Translations under genes and position numbers: made by a program
Notes under the pieces: model-generated
The model's database searches: none
The model's input: the letters and a program-made list of their open reading frames with translations, nothing else
What the model was told of the DNA's origin: nothing
NCBI RefSeq assembly: GCF_000003605.2
Contig: NW_003155760.1
Location: forward strand, 17,889 to 33,870
Direction of reading: 5' to 3'
Source of the DNA: Saccoglossus kowalevskii
Lineage: Eukaryota; Hemichordata; Enteropneusta; Harrimaniidae
Length of the DNA: 15,982 nucleotides
In this document: positions 1 through 8,649 of the stretch, one piece after another
Layout of the letters: each line of letters opens with the position of its first letter
How positions within the stretch are numbered: position 1 is the first letter of the stretch

Positions 1-313
1 TTTCATGAACAAAAATGACCAGCAGCCAGAATCAAGGGGGATTCGCACAGAGTTCTGGGTAAATCAAGGAAATACTCGCTGTTACGACACGCCTGATTGG
101 CTGGAAATGAGTATACACATTTTAAGGTAAGAAATCAACATTTGAAACCAACAACGTGTCGATTTACTTCGGTGCCATGTTTCACAACTTGGTTATTTAT
201 ATACGTATAGCGGAAGATTTTTTTTTTTAAAAGTTAGTATTCATTATTTTTTCAGCCCCCAAGTTACTGTGTGTCAAATTACCATTGGTGGTTTAAATAA
301 TATATTTGAATAA
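1..313 (+). CDS. C-terminal two exons of an unidentified protein (partial, enters from the left edge)
   Basis: The first exon segment is open in frame from base 2 to 126 and ends at a strong donor, AAG|GTAAGAA. The intron (127-255) ends in TTATTTTTTCAG, an excellent acceptor. Exon 2 runs 256-313. Joining the two restores one codon, AGC (Ser), and the frame runs on to TAA at 311-313. The readable tail is about 61 residues; it includes RTEFWVNQGNTRCYDTPDWL before the intron and SPQVTVCQITIGGLNNIFE after it. This segment is clearly more GC-rich than the DNA that follows and has a normal protein-like composition with Trp and Cys. I do not recognise the family, so no function is given. ATG at 5-7 is an internal Met or possibly a start; the edge prevents a decision. 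The gene is convergent with LARP6. Existence of the exons is fairly sure; identity is unknown. Confidence 0.72.
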
Positions 314-526
314 TCAACCTTTTGAAGCAGTAGCCATTTTCTGCTTTCAACATTACAATCATGATTTTGTTTGTGTGTTAAACATTTAAAGTTCTTTGGC
401 AGTGCAACATGTCAACGATGAAAACAATAATGTTGAGCACATGAACCATTTCAGATTCTGTACAAAACAAAAAACTTAGAATATACAAAAATTACAGTCG
501 GTTTTAAAATTAGAATGGGAAAAAAC

Positions 527-532
527 AATAAA
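527..532 (+). terminator. Possible poly(A) signal for the left-hand plus-strand gene
   Basis: AATAAA lies about 214 bases after the TAA stop at 311-313, a normal 3' UTR distance. The surroundings are A-rich, so a chance match is quite possible. It is the first canonical hexamer seen after the stop on this strand. Confidence 0.35.
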
Positions 533-746
533 AAGTACATATCAGCAAAATCATATTTTGGGTTTAACAAAATTTGTACAATTCAAATCATTCCACCATA
601 TTATGATAGACTTTAAATAAGCAGACATCTTAAAAATAACTAATACTCTGGTTGTGATGCAGTCATTGTCAGGAAACTAATTTCTTAACCTTTAACCTTT
701 CGTCTGACAAAATATCTTTTGTCCCCATTCACAAAATTAAATTAAA

Positions 747-880
747 TTTTCGATCAAGAATTGTAGGCAACATAAAATTATCTTAATTTGGTCCATAATT
801 AAAAATTCCAGAAAAAAAATATAAAAATTTACAATATTTGCACCAAAATTGTAGCAGGAAATATACGAGTTCAAAGGGTT
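747..880 (+). repeat. Diverged dispersed repeat, copy 1 (pairs with 15005-15115)
   Basis: Bases 747-802 align without gaps to 15005-15060, with about 43 of 56 identical by hand count. The shared core is TGTAGGCAA, then ATTTGGTCCA and AATTAA. After a spacer about 45 bases longer here, similarity resumes around 846-864 (TAGCAGGAAATATA) against 15066-15087. Both copies have the same orientation. No terminal repeats or tail are visible, so the class is unknown; an old SINE or MITE remnant is possible. Confidence 0.5.
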
Positions 881-1589
881 GATGAACTCCAAATTATCAC
901 TAATTTTGCCGATTTAAAAAATAAAAATTATTTAATATTCCTAAGAATTGTAAATAAAAAAAAGTTCACATTGAAAATATATTGCAATTAAAAAAAAATG
1001 GCTTTCACAGTACAAGAAGGCACATAGTACATCTATGCATAATAATAGACCTTAATTACGCACTTCATTACAGTACCGACATGTTGGAATAAGTATCATT
1101 GATAAGATATGGCAAAAATTGAAAATTGTAATTTCACTTGAATGCACAAAGATGTGCTATATGTGAAAAAAAAAATGAATGAGCAGACATTTTAGCTAAA
1201 CCAGCAAATAAATGCTTTATGCTCAAGCACTCTTGCTTCTTTAAAGGGATGGGAAACCTTTGTCTTAAATGAAAAAAATAATAACTTGATTCTAAAACAC
1301 AATACTGATAACTAGGTTCTAGAGTTTTCCAAATTTTAAGTGCAAGCTGACAGTTACCAAGTGTGCATATTAAAACTCTAAAATGAATATTTCCGTGTCT
1401 TGTTCTACAAAATAATCTTGTTCAAAACCTACTCAAGTAAAAAGTATCGAAGCCATAAATAATGCAATACTAAACACAGAATTTTCAGAAAAATACAGAA
1501 AACTTCTCAGCACCTGTGAAAGGGGAATGAAATTCTGAAACATTGTGCTCTTATACATGTGAATGCAGCAGACAGCATATCATAAAGTT

Positions 1590-1697
1590 TTTTTACAAAC
1601 AAAAGTCTAATCATGAGCCTTTTTAGCGTTTTTTGCTATCGTCGCTTTGGACACAGAGTCATGTGCACAAGTGATGATCCCTTCTATTTGAATTGCC
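1590..1697 (+). repeat. Diverged dispersed repeat, copy 1 (pairs with 8532-8645)
   Basis: TTTACAAACAA..GTCTA..CATGAGCCTTT, then TTTTAGCG, TATC.TCGCTT.GGAC and a terminal TT.AATTG occur in the same order and orientation here and at 8532-8645. The alignment runs a little over 100 bases with small gaps. This copy is the more AT-drifted; the other keeps several CpG-rich words. It may be an old SINE, but no convincing Pol III A and B boxes or A-tail are seen. Confidence 0.5.
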
Positions 1698-2445
1698 ATC
1701 TTTCTTGTAAGATTTTATGAAAATTAAAATAAATTTTTTTTTTATACGACGAGAGAAAACATGGCGCTTGAATTTAGTACAACACACAGTAATCATTACA
1801 AATAAATGTAAAGTATACCAGTACATTGAATGTAACTGTTATATTGGGCTATTCTACTTTTTATTTGCACCCCAGTGAAGCATTTTCAACATAAAAACTC
1901 TAAAATATAATGGCAATCATGAAACGTGATGCAAGAATTACATAAATAGATTGGATTTCCACTCTTTTATGGTGCTAACTAAAAGTGAATACATAACAGA
2001 TTAATAACACTGAAATAAATCTTGTATGAGATTGAAGCCAATTAATTGATACATCATATTTCCACCTTTTAAAAGAAAATTCATCATTCCGACGAATATT
2101 ATGGTATCAGCTTACTCCAAAATTCTTGATGCAATGTATGTGCTAACAATATGTATGCCTTTGGTAAAATATATTGCCCGACATCTATTTAGATAATTTG
2201 GCAAGTCACTGAAATTTACAAGAAAGTAAAACAGTATGACAACCAGTGCACACTGTCCGATTAGCAAGGGTACTCTAAACGAGAAAATGTTTGATCATCA
2301 AAAAGTGAATAACTGTTGCCAGTGAATGAATCTTGTAGCAGTGATAGTTTCAATGGGTTCTAGATAAAGGTTTGCAGCAACTTCACAAAATGTCGTCTTT
2401 ATAAATTTAATTCATCAAAATTTCTAGTTGCCAAAACAGTATTAC

Positions 2446-2451
2446 TTTATT
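2446..2451 (-). terminator. Candidate poly(A) signal for LARP6
   Basis: TTTATT on the plus strand reads AATAAA on the LARP6 strand. It is the first canonical hexamer I find below the stop at 4298, which would give a 3' UTR of about 1.85 kb. Variant hexamers lie nearer (ATTAAA around 3921-3926), so the true site is open. Confidence 0.25.
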
Positions 2452-2924
2452 TTAGGAATGTCTTTTAAATTTGATTTCAGGATTCTGTTGGAGAAGATTT
2501 CTGGTGAACTATGCAAAATCCAAAACCAATATGCTTAAATGAATTAACAAGAGATTTTCTGCAGATTATACAAAGTAAGAAAACGTACACTGACCAAAGT
2601 ATATTGTTGTAATGAATGATACTGCACAACCTACTAACATGTAAAATAGAGAATCATTCTAGTCTGAGGCAGTACATGTACAAATTTGATACACTATTAG
2701 TTGCCAATTACAGTTAGGTATACAGTTAACATAACAAGAAATTTAATTAGCCGTGTATTGTACGCAAAGCCCTTTCGAACATGCATAACGAAGTCAGAAA
2801 CAATTTTATCACCAATTAACTAAATTATCAACCTACATTTACAAGTTTCTATAGATTAGAGCAGTATCTATTAGTTTGTTAGTTGATAGTATAACAGATG
2901 GCTGAAAGATGTGTTTGTTCCTTG

Positions 2925-3055
2925 TAGTCGCAACCAGTGCATAGTGCGCACATGCCAAGATTATTGGCAGAGTTCGTTGGTGTCGCCCACCTGTTGCTTG
3001 GTATCGACAGGCTCACAAATGGGTGCCATCTGACTCACAAGTGTTCAAACAACAT
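2925..3055 (-). other. GC-rich patch with a splice-bounded 22-codon frame, function unknown
   Basis: This patch is visibly richer in G, C and CpG than the flanking AT-rich DNA. On the minus strand the sequence TTGTGAGTCAG (ending at 3030) is followed by an ATG frame at 3029-2961: MAPICEPVDTKQQVGDTNEL, then CQ and TAA. The composition is protein-like, but the frame is short. It could be a small terminal exon, a conserved element inside the LARP6 3' UTR, or a repeat fragment: GTCAGATGGC followed by GCCTGTC also occurs at about 8509-8530 next to the other repeat. The patch itself is seen; its role is a guess. Confidence 0.25.
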
Positions 3056-4297
3056 TTTTCTGACCTTAGTTGTATTTGAATAAATAACAAGCATAATCAA
3101 AATAAATACATGGAACTTAAAACAGACTAGTTAAAAGATAATTTGCCAATCATTGTGACACATTGTACATTTCACACAAGGGTGTGGCACTTCCAGGATG
3201 AATGTAGCTAAAAGGTAAAGACAATTTTAAAACACATAGATTCTAGATATTTCGCAGAATAAATAAATTACCAATTTTACAAACCTTGTTTTTATGAACA
3301 CTACAACTTTGTGATTTTTAATTTGAATTGAAAATTTTTCATAATTGAGGTTCATAATATATAGTTCGAGTGCACCAAGTTTTTACTTTGGACTTACAAA
3401 TAGCCAGTCTCGGGGAATAATTTCAGGATATTCACATGTCGAAAGTGTTAGTCACATGCGTCTTTTAAGATATATATAACATCTATTTATACTACACCAG
3501 CTGCCTAAAGCTCGGATTTAAAAACACCATTCCAGATAACACTTTGTTTTTTTTATAGTTAGATAGAAAAAAAATACATGACCTCAAGCAGAGGAAGTAC
3601 ATGTACAGATATGAATAATAATGATTCTGTACACAAATATTCAAAAGAGATGTAAATAATGCCCATTCACAAACCAGTTCCATGTATATTTGAACACAAT
3701 CACATGCAACAAGGTGTAGCCATAACCTGATAAAATTTTGAGAGCTGCACCCAGCTCCGCTACAAGTTTGTTTTTAGCAGATAGGGTAAACAGATTGCAA
3801 AATGTTCTCAGGCTAAGTCTAGCATATGGCAAGAGTCAACATCAAACTCAAGAAAATAATCTTATGAATTAAATCCTACAATCTGAAAGCGCATCCACTA
3901 CTAATAGGTAAAACATTAATTTAATTAATAACATTAAATACTTTGCTTTGTAAGTGCATAGTTTTACGTAACCATACGTGTATGATTTTTTTTTTTTACA
4001 TAATCGCTATTTGATATGTTCTTTTTTCTTTTTACCAGAAACCTAAAAAATCATCACATGATTATGCTTGAAGCATTCAATACATTTTTGTTCACTTAAA
4101 AAAAATAAAATTAATATTCTAGAGCTTTTAGTGCAATTTTTCTACACGTTAACACAAAATATACTGTGTACATGATACAGAAACTTGATTGAATATCATG
4201 TAGATATAAAGTGTTCTTGATCATAAATAAACATCACAAATTTGTTTATCTGCAGATTGACATTTATAAACATGCAGATATGTTAAAAAATTAAATG

Positions 4298-5890
4298 TTA
4301 ATTTACTAACGGTTTTCCTCTTCCTAGAGAGAAACCTTTGCTGCCATCTGGTCCTTTTGGTTGCCTGATAACACCTTCCAAGTCTGCTAAACATGGTTTT
4401 ATAGCAGGATCAACCATTCTGCGACTCACTAAAGGACTGCTGCGTGGACTATTCCCCTCGCTACGCAGCACATTCTGATCTTGTGCAGCCAACAGTCTGC
4501 GTTGTACCCATGGACTTGATGACCCACTTCCGTCGGATGAATAATCGGTTTTACGCTTTACTTCCGGACTGGTGAGAGGACTGGCTTTTGGACTAAGAAA
4601 CGAAGACTGACCTGGTTTATTTCTTCGCTGTGATCTTGGGCTGGTTCGAGGACTGGAATGAGGGCTAGATTTCGGAGACACACCAGGACTTAAATGATTT
4701 TGTCCGCTTTTAGGAGATATATGTAGATGCTTGATAGGACTAGGGGTACCTTTTTTGTCTCCTTTAAATGGAGAAGGTGAACTAACTTCAACATCAGATG
4801 AGCTAGAAAACCCAGACCCTTCGCCTTTTTTTCCTAGCACTTCCAATCGATTGTTTTTCTTTTTTCTTCTTCTGCGACTTTTTCCTTCATTTTCACTATC
4901 ACCATCCTCACCATTTTGCGCAGCATTTGCTTTTGCTGACTTTTCATTCCCAGTTTTCTGTCCATTACTTGGTGATGGTACCTCTTTGTTTGCCTCTTTT
5001 GGAGTTTTCTCAGTTTTCTTGGGTGTAGATTTACTGAGAACCGCGATATGCATGCCATTTCTCCAGTCGTCTTTATTACTCAACAATTCCTTGGCTTTTC
5101 TGGCAGACTCAGACTTTTCAAATTCTACCAAAGCACAGACAGTTTTACCTAACTCAGGATGTTGGTTTTGATGTTTCTTCACATCTTGCGGTAGCGATTT
5201 ACCAGGTCGTAGAATTCGTATAAGGGCAATATCACCACATTTGGAAAACAAATCAGCGACGGCTTCAATACTGGGCTCCTGCATAGGAAGGTTGACTGCA
5301 ACTATAGTCCTACTAGGTGTGGTTTCATCATTTTCTGGAAGTGCGTTTATACGTTTGACCTTGGTGCCTTCCTTGTTTATAACCAATTTATCACTTTTCT
5401 CTAGGCTAAATCTCACACTTTTCCAATCTTTCGTTAGCGACTTCATTTTCTTGAATGATGTAATTAACTTGAGACTGACATAGCCTTCCTTATTCCTCCT
5501 CACATGTTTTAACAGGAATGCGTCTTTGATAATATTGGCATCGGAAAAATAAAATTCAACCTGTTTGATGATTTTTTGAACGAGTTCCTCTTCCGGTGGA
5601 GTCCATATGTCATCTTGACCGCCCTCCCCGTTCTTGCCTTCCCCTTTGGTGGTTTCGTTCTGCGCATCAGTGTGGTAAAGCGCTTCCTCGTCGCTCGTAT
5701 AAGTCGAACTCGTCCCATCCTCCGCTAGTTCCTGTATTTTTGGAACCTGTAAATGCACGTGTTGTTTTGGGGAAGTACCAGGAACCGTGTCGTATTGCAC
5801 GTCATCTTGTTTCTCCTCGATGATAATCTCGTTCGCGTCTTCAGTCTCAAGTTCCGATTTTACCATCTGTACTGCCTGGACGTCGCTCAT
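4298..5890 (-). CDS. LARP6: La-related protein 6 (LARP6), complete, 530 aa, single coding exon
   Basis: LARP6 is an RNA-binding protein. In vertebrates it binds the 5' stem-loop of collagen mRNAs and regulates translation and mRNA localisation, mainly in the cytoplasm. Seen here: an acidic N-terminus (1-95); a La motif at about 98-186 with the conserved pocket residues Q110, F113, Y114, D123, F125 and F146; an RRM at about 194-285 (IVAVNL and VCALVEFE as RNP2- and RNP1-like strands, separated by the family's RILRPG segment); a basic stretch KSRRRRKKKNNR at 337-348, a possible nuclear signal; a Ser-Pro tail with 15 SP dipeptides at 371-486; DYSSD and SSPWVQRR motifs around 449-465, as in vertebrate LARP6; and a C-terminal LARP6 (SUZ-C-like) motif near 507-525, RQPKGPDGSKGF. 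Length is close to the roughly 490 residues of human LARP6. The start is well fixed: TAA lies in frame 9 bases upstream and ATG has A at -3. The coding region has no intron. Identity is firm; ligand specificity in this animal is not shown. Confidence 0.96.
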   Translation of the reverse strand: MSDVQAVQMVKSELETEDANEIIIEEKQDDVQYDTVPGTSPKQHVHLQVPKIQELAEDGTSSTYTSDEEALYHTDAQNETTKGEGKNGEGGQDDIWTPPEEELVQKIIKQVEFYFSDANIIKDAFLLKHVRRNKEGYVSLKLITSFKKMKSLTKDWKSVRFSLEKSDKLVINKEGTKVKRINALPENDETTPSRTIVAVNLPMQEPSIEAVADLFSKCGDIALIRILRPGKSLPQDVKKHQNQHPELGKTVCALVEFEKSESARKAKELLSNKDDWRNGMHIAVLSKSTPKKTEKTPKEANKEVPSPSNGQKTGNEKSAKANAAQNGEDGDSENEGKSRRRRKKKNNRLEVLGKKGEGSGFSSSSDVEVSSPSPFKGDKKGTPSPIKHLHISPKSGQNHLSPGVSPKSSPHSSPRTSPRSQRRNKPGQSSFLSPKASPLTSPEVKRKTDYSSDGSGSSSPWVQRRLLAAQDQNVLRSEGNSPRSSPLVSRRMVDPAIKPCLADLEGVIRQPKGPDGSKGFSLGRGKPLVN

Positions 5891-5946
5891 TTTTGTTACA
5901 GTGATATACTAACACACAGAGTGGACAAACTGTTCGATGACTTGGC

Positions 5947-5979
5947 TTAAACGTCGCTGTCGAACGACGACTGTAGCAT
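5947..5979 (-). other. Possible 10-codon uORF in the LARP6 5' UTR
   Basis: An ATG at 5979-5977 opens a short frame (MLQSSFDSDV) closed by TAA at 5949-5947, 56 bases before the LARP6 ATG. If transcription starts upstream of 5979 this could dampen LARP6 translation. The transcription start is not known, so this is conditional. Confidence 0.35.
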
Positions 5980-6082
5980 AATAACCAAGAGAAGCTCAAA
6001 ACCAAACCACCACCTTCCAGCCTGAAATCTAAATACATGTAATGCCTCGGGAGTCGGAAAGGAAGAAGAAACAAGCGTTTTG

Positions 6083-6087
6083 ATTGG
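6083..6087 (-). promoter_or_regulatory. CCAAT box of the likely LARP6 promoter
   Basis: ATTGG on the plus strand is CCAAT on the LARP6 strand, in the favourable context TAGCCAATCA, 193 bases upstream of the LARP6 start codon. A pyrimidine-rich stretch with TTCC words (CTTGTTTCTTCTTCCTTTCC) follows just downstream on that strand. The segment 5900-6100 is richer in GC and CpG than its surroundings, as promoters often are. No TATA box is evident, so transcription would start somewhere around 5990-6060. Confidence 0.5.
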
Positions 6088-6326
6088 CTAGTTTTGTACG
6101 ACCTTTAACCTATAAACTCGCCATAGCTTGATAATCAGTGTTGTTAAATTGCATCTGAAAAGGATAAAACCCTTTTCTAATTATTAATATACGTATCTAA
6201 CACTACATACACATTTTAGTTGCAGAACTACACATTTTTCGACATGTACACCCTCAAATTCGTAGTAAAAAGGTTACCCAATCCAAACCTCCGACTTGCA
6301 AGGACGAAACCCAAGAATGAACGGAT

Positions 6327-6340
6327 GTATGACGTCATAC
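6327..6340. promoter_or_regulatory. Perfect 14-bp palindrome with a canonical CRE core (TGACGTCA)
   Basis: GTATGACGTCATAC is fully self-complementary, with the full CREB/ATF site TGACGTCA at 6330-6337. It lies about 440 bases upstream of the LARP6 start codon and about 245 bases beyond the CCAAT box. A full-length CRE is rare by chance in AT-rich DNA. It could serve LARP6 from either strand. Binding is inferred from the motif alone. Confidence 0.45.
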
Positions 6341-6440
6341 ACACGATTTAAGTTATACGTCAGGAAAATACTAGTACACGGCACATAAAATATACTCAGT
6401 GTCAGCGTTATTGATAATTTAAAATCACTCACCTTTAGAC

Positions 6441-7153
6441 CTTCAATGTCTACAAATACCAATTTAAAATAAAAATGTAATATATAATGACAAACGATTA
6501 AATCAGTGGTGATCAAACATGATCATCTTTCAAGAAATTACAATTAATTTAATAGCCGATGTATTGACTATTGACACCCACAGAGGGCGCAATGTACCAT
6601 GCAAAATATGTTACTAACATGGCTTCCACTATACATCATGTAACCTAAAACTTATTTGTTAGAGGTAATACATAATAATCTTTATAGTTTTTATCTCCAA
6701 GGGTAAAACAAATGGATTTGAAAAAATAGCGCAGTGTGCATGTAAGCACATATTTTTGTCTATTTCTTATATTCTTGTATATTTCAATTTGTAAGTAAGC
6801 ATTGAAATTATGCTTTATTTAATTTTTTCATCAAAATTGAATTTTTCTTCAAGTTTGGCAAACATGTATTTTTTCAGTGAAAGTTCATATTTCGTATACG
6901 CCTCCCAAATGGACGTCTTCCTGTTTTCATCCTAGGGGTGTCCATTTGAAACCCTGGGGGTGAGGTTCATTATTACAAAATACAATAATGTATCCAAATA
7001 AAACATGTAAAATTGGAAATAAAAATGACACAAAATCTCTGAAAAGAAAATTGTTTATCACTTTATTGGAATTGTATTCTGACAATAGATCCCATTGAAA
7101 TCATTTATCAAATACATATCCAGCCTGTTTTCTTCACAATGAGATGCGAAATA
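6441..7153. other. Non-coding, AT-rich; a 9-bp inverted repeat at 6906-6948
   Basis: No credible gene is seen. The only structure noted is CAAATGGAC (6906-6914) facing GTCCATTTG (6940-6948) across 25 bases containing CCTAGGGG. This could be a small cruciform or a mobile-element scar; no flanking duplication is clear. Confidence 0.4.
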
Positions 7154-7352
7154 CTGTGGAATACTTTATTTTCGCTGGAATTTATTTTCGCTGAAAAGGC
7201 TTTTTGGGCGTTTTGCTTGGAATTTATTTTCACTGATTTTTGATGAGATTAATGTAAGATATAGGAAAAAATGTATATTCACCGGATTTTATTTTCACGG
7301 AATCATCCCTTCAGCGAAAATAAATTCCAAGCGAAAATAAATTATTCTACAG
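7154..7352. mobile_element. TA-flanked MITE, family 1, copy A (199 bp)
   Basis: The element starts CTGTGGAATACTTTATTTTC and its other end is the inverse with few changes. The terminal inverted repeats are about 45 bp, including GGAATTTATTTTCGCTGAA in both arms. It is flanked by TA on each side (7152-7153 and 7353-7354), the target duplication of Tc1/mariner-type elements. It has no coding capacity, so it is a non-autonomous element mobilised in trans. Copy B at 10280 is about 94% identical apart from a 9-base insertion, so the family moved fairly recently. Confidence 0.88.
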
Positions 7353-7354
7353 TA

Positions 7355-8480
7355 TAAAATCGAAAGAACATTTAATATCGCAAAGCTAGTTCTTAAAGTT
7401 GGACTCTGAGAAGCTATTTTTAGATTAATTTGTGTTTTGTGATGGTATACAAATGTACTAGAAATGTGAGAAATTTGTTTTTAATTTTTCAAAATTTAGC
7501 ACGTCTGTCTTTGGTACATATGGATTCACAAAGTTTTGTTGTTGTTTCAAAAACACTAGTAAAATCATCATAATCAGATTGCAAATTTAAATAATGAATG
7601 GAATCTTTGTCTGATTTATAGTTTATTTTGTTATATGAACAGCAATCTTTTCTACTGAGTTGCAAATTTCAAGTGCCATTCAAATTGTAGACGGAATTTG
7701 CAGGCTATCAGATTCCTGTACACCTGTTAGAACTATGCAACCCCTTCACCTCATATTGGCATATTTTATCTTCTTCCTCATCTGAGTCATGTTAAAAAAG
7801 TGCCAGTCATCATAAATTCAATTGAAAATATTGGATTGCTTCCTTATTCAGAAATGAAAATATGCAGAATTAGTCAAAATTTCGGTAAATACTATTTTTC
7901 AAGAAATTGTATTTTTCAAATACAGTAATTGACAGTTAAAAATGACATATATCATTGCATTCCTAAAAGACTATTCCCAACATACCGGTATATACATTTG
8001 TTTCATAATCTCATACATATATTTTTAAAATAGTTTTTTCCCGAAAACAGAATGCAGTTTACAGTTGACATCCAAATGACCACCCTGGCAGTTGTATGCT
8101 TGAACATTAAATATTGTCAAACCGTTTTAAACCAACAAATTCAAGAATGGAGAGTACCATATTTATGGGTTATTCAATTTATCGTATCCTGTTTTTCTTA
8201 AATACAACTTGCTTTGACCACTGACACATTATTTATGTAAGTAAAAGCACTAATGATAGAATGGTAAAGACTTATTTTGAAATACCACTAGCTGCGCACG
8301 TGCCATTCTTTTGTTTTCACTACACGCTATACATAGCTCATTCAAACATAAAGCTCATTCATATTGTACATGGTTGTAAGTAGTCTTTTATCATCCCGAA
8401 AAAACCTGATCGAGCAAGACACATAATTTCTTGCAATTAGCACTTTCAACCATGATTACCAATCGTATAACTGAATGACT
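7355..8480. other. Non-coding, AT-rich, no feature seen
   Basis: All six frames are broken often. No exon-like segment with paired good splice sites, no tRNA-like cloverleaf and no tandem repeat was found. A short palindrome TACCGGTA at about 7983-7990 is the only notable word. Confidence 0.4.
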
Positions 8481-8531
8481 TTAAGTGGGAGAGTTGTCGC
8501 CCACGCATGCGTCAGATGGCCATAGCCTGTC
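8481..8531. repeat. Short foldback GTGGGAGAGTTGTCGCCCAC at the head of a dispersed repeat
   Basis: GTGGG and CCCAC face each other across 'AGAGTTGTCG' at about 8487-8506. It resembles the GGGAGAT/ACAACTC words that I associate with molluscan interspersed repeats. It sits immediately before the dispersed repeat at 8532-8645 and may be its 5' part. Confidence 0.35.
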
Positions 8532-8645
8532 ATTCTTTACAAACAAGTGTCTACCCATGAGCCTTTGTGTTTTTAGCGCGTGTTATCATCGCTTGGGACT
8601 CGATTCCCGCACGCGCACAGGGAACAAGCCTCCCGCTTTAATTGT
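8532..8645 (+). repeat. Diverged dispersed repeat, copy 2 (pairs with 1590-1697)
   Basis: Same order and orientation of TTTACAAACAA, GTCTA, CATGAGCCTTT, TTTTAGCG and TATCATCGCTTGGGAC as at 1590-1697. This copy has a GC- and CpG-rich end (CCCGCACGCGCACAGGG) unlike the surrounding DNA. GGGACTCGATTCCC contains a 4-bp inverted repeat and weakly resembles a Pol III B box, but no matching A box at normal spacing and no tRNA cloverleaf could be built. Confidence 0.5.
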
Positions 8646-8649
8646 TAAA

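Larger units (their letters stand above)
314..4297. other. Convergent intergenic/3' UTR interval between the left-hand gene and LARP6
   Basis: This 4-kb stretch is AT-rich with many A/T runs and short stop-filled frames; I see no credible long coding region. It should contain the 3' UTRs of both convergent genes. For LARP6 (minus strand) no AATAAA is apparent close to the stop. The nearest clear ones on that strand are at 2446-2451 and 1860-1865, with a weaker ATTAAA near 3921-3926, so the LARP6 3' UTR may be long. The interval also holds two diverged dispersed repeats (747-880 and 1590-1697) and a GC-rich patch at 2925-3055. Short open frames near 3492-3832 on the minus strand are Phe/Leu/Tyr-rich translations of AT-rich DNA and are not called as genes. 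Confidence 0.6.
6022..6432 (-). other. Possible LARP6 5' UTR intron (alternative to a promoter at the CCAAT box)
   Basis: On the LARP6 strand a strong donor, CTAAAG|GTGAGTGA, lies with its first intron base at 6432. A good acceptor, TATTTAGATTTCAG|GCTGG, ends at 6022, 132 bases before the ATG. A spliced 5' UTR would place the true promoter upstream of 6433 and put the CRE palindrome inside the intron. The CCAAT reading is simpler; both could be true if there are two promoters. Confidence 0.3.

Noticed and set aside
688-699. AACCTTTAACCTTT as telomere-like repeat
   Set aside because: Only two units; a similar ACCTTTAACC near 6103 is also isolated.
3492-3832. Two 63-codon minus-strand frames in the LARP6 3' region
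   Set aside because: They overlap each other in different frames, are rich in Phe, Leu and Tyr as expected for AT-rich non-coding DNA, and show no motif.
4731-5171. 146-codon plus-strand open frame inside LARP6
   Set aside because: It is antisense to the LARP6 reading frame; its Ser/Phe/Leu-rich translation mirrors the Lys/Glu/Gly and SP codons of LARP6.
4834-5823. Other open frames overlapping LARP6 on both strands
   Set aside because: All are frame shadows of the LARP6 coding sequence with no independent features.
5847-6074. 75-codon minus-strand frame over the LARP6 start and 5' flank
   Set aside because: It is out of frame with LARP6 and crosses its promoter; the composition is not domain-like.
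8594-8612. GGGACTCGATTCCCGC as a tRNA T-arm or Pol III B box
   Set aside because: The T-arm stem cannot be paired in the tRNA geometry and no acceptor or anticodon arms fit upstream.
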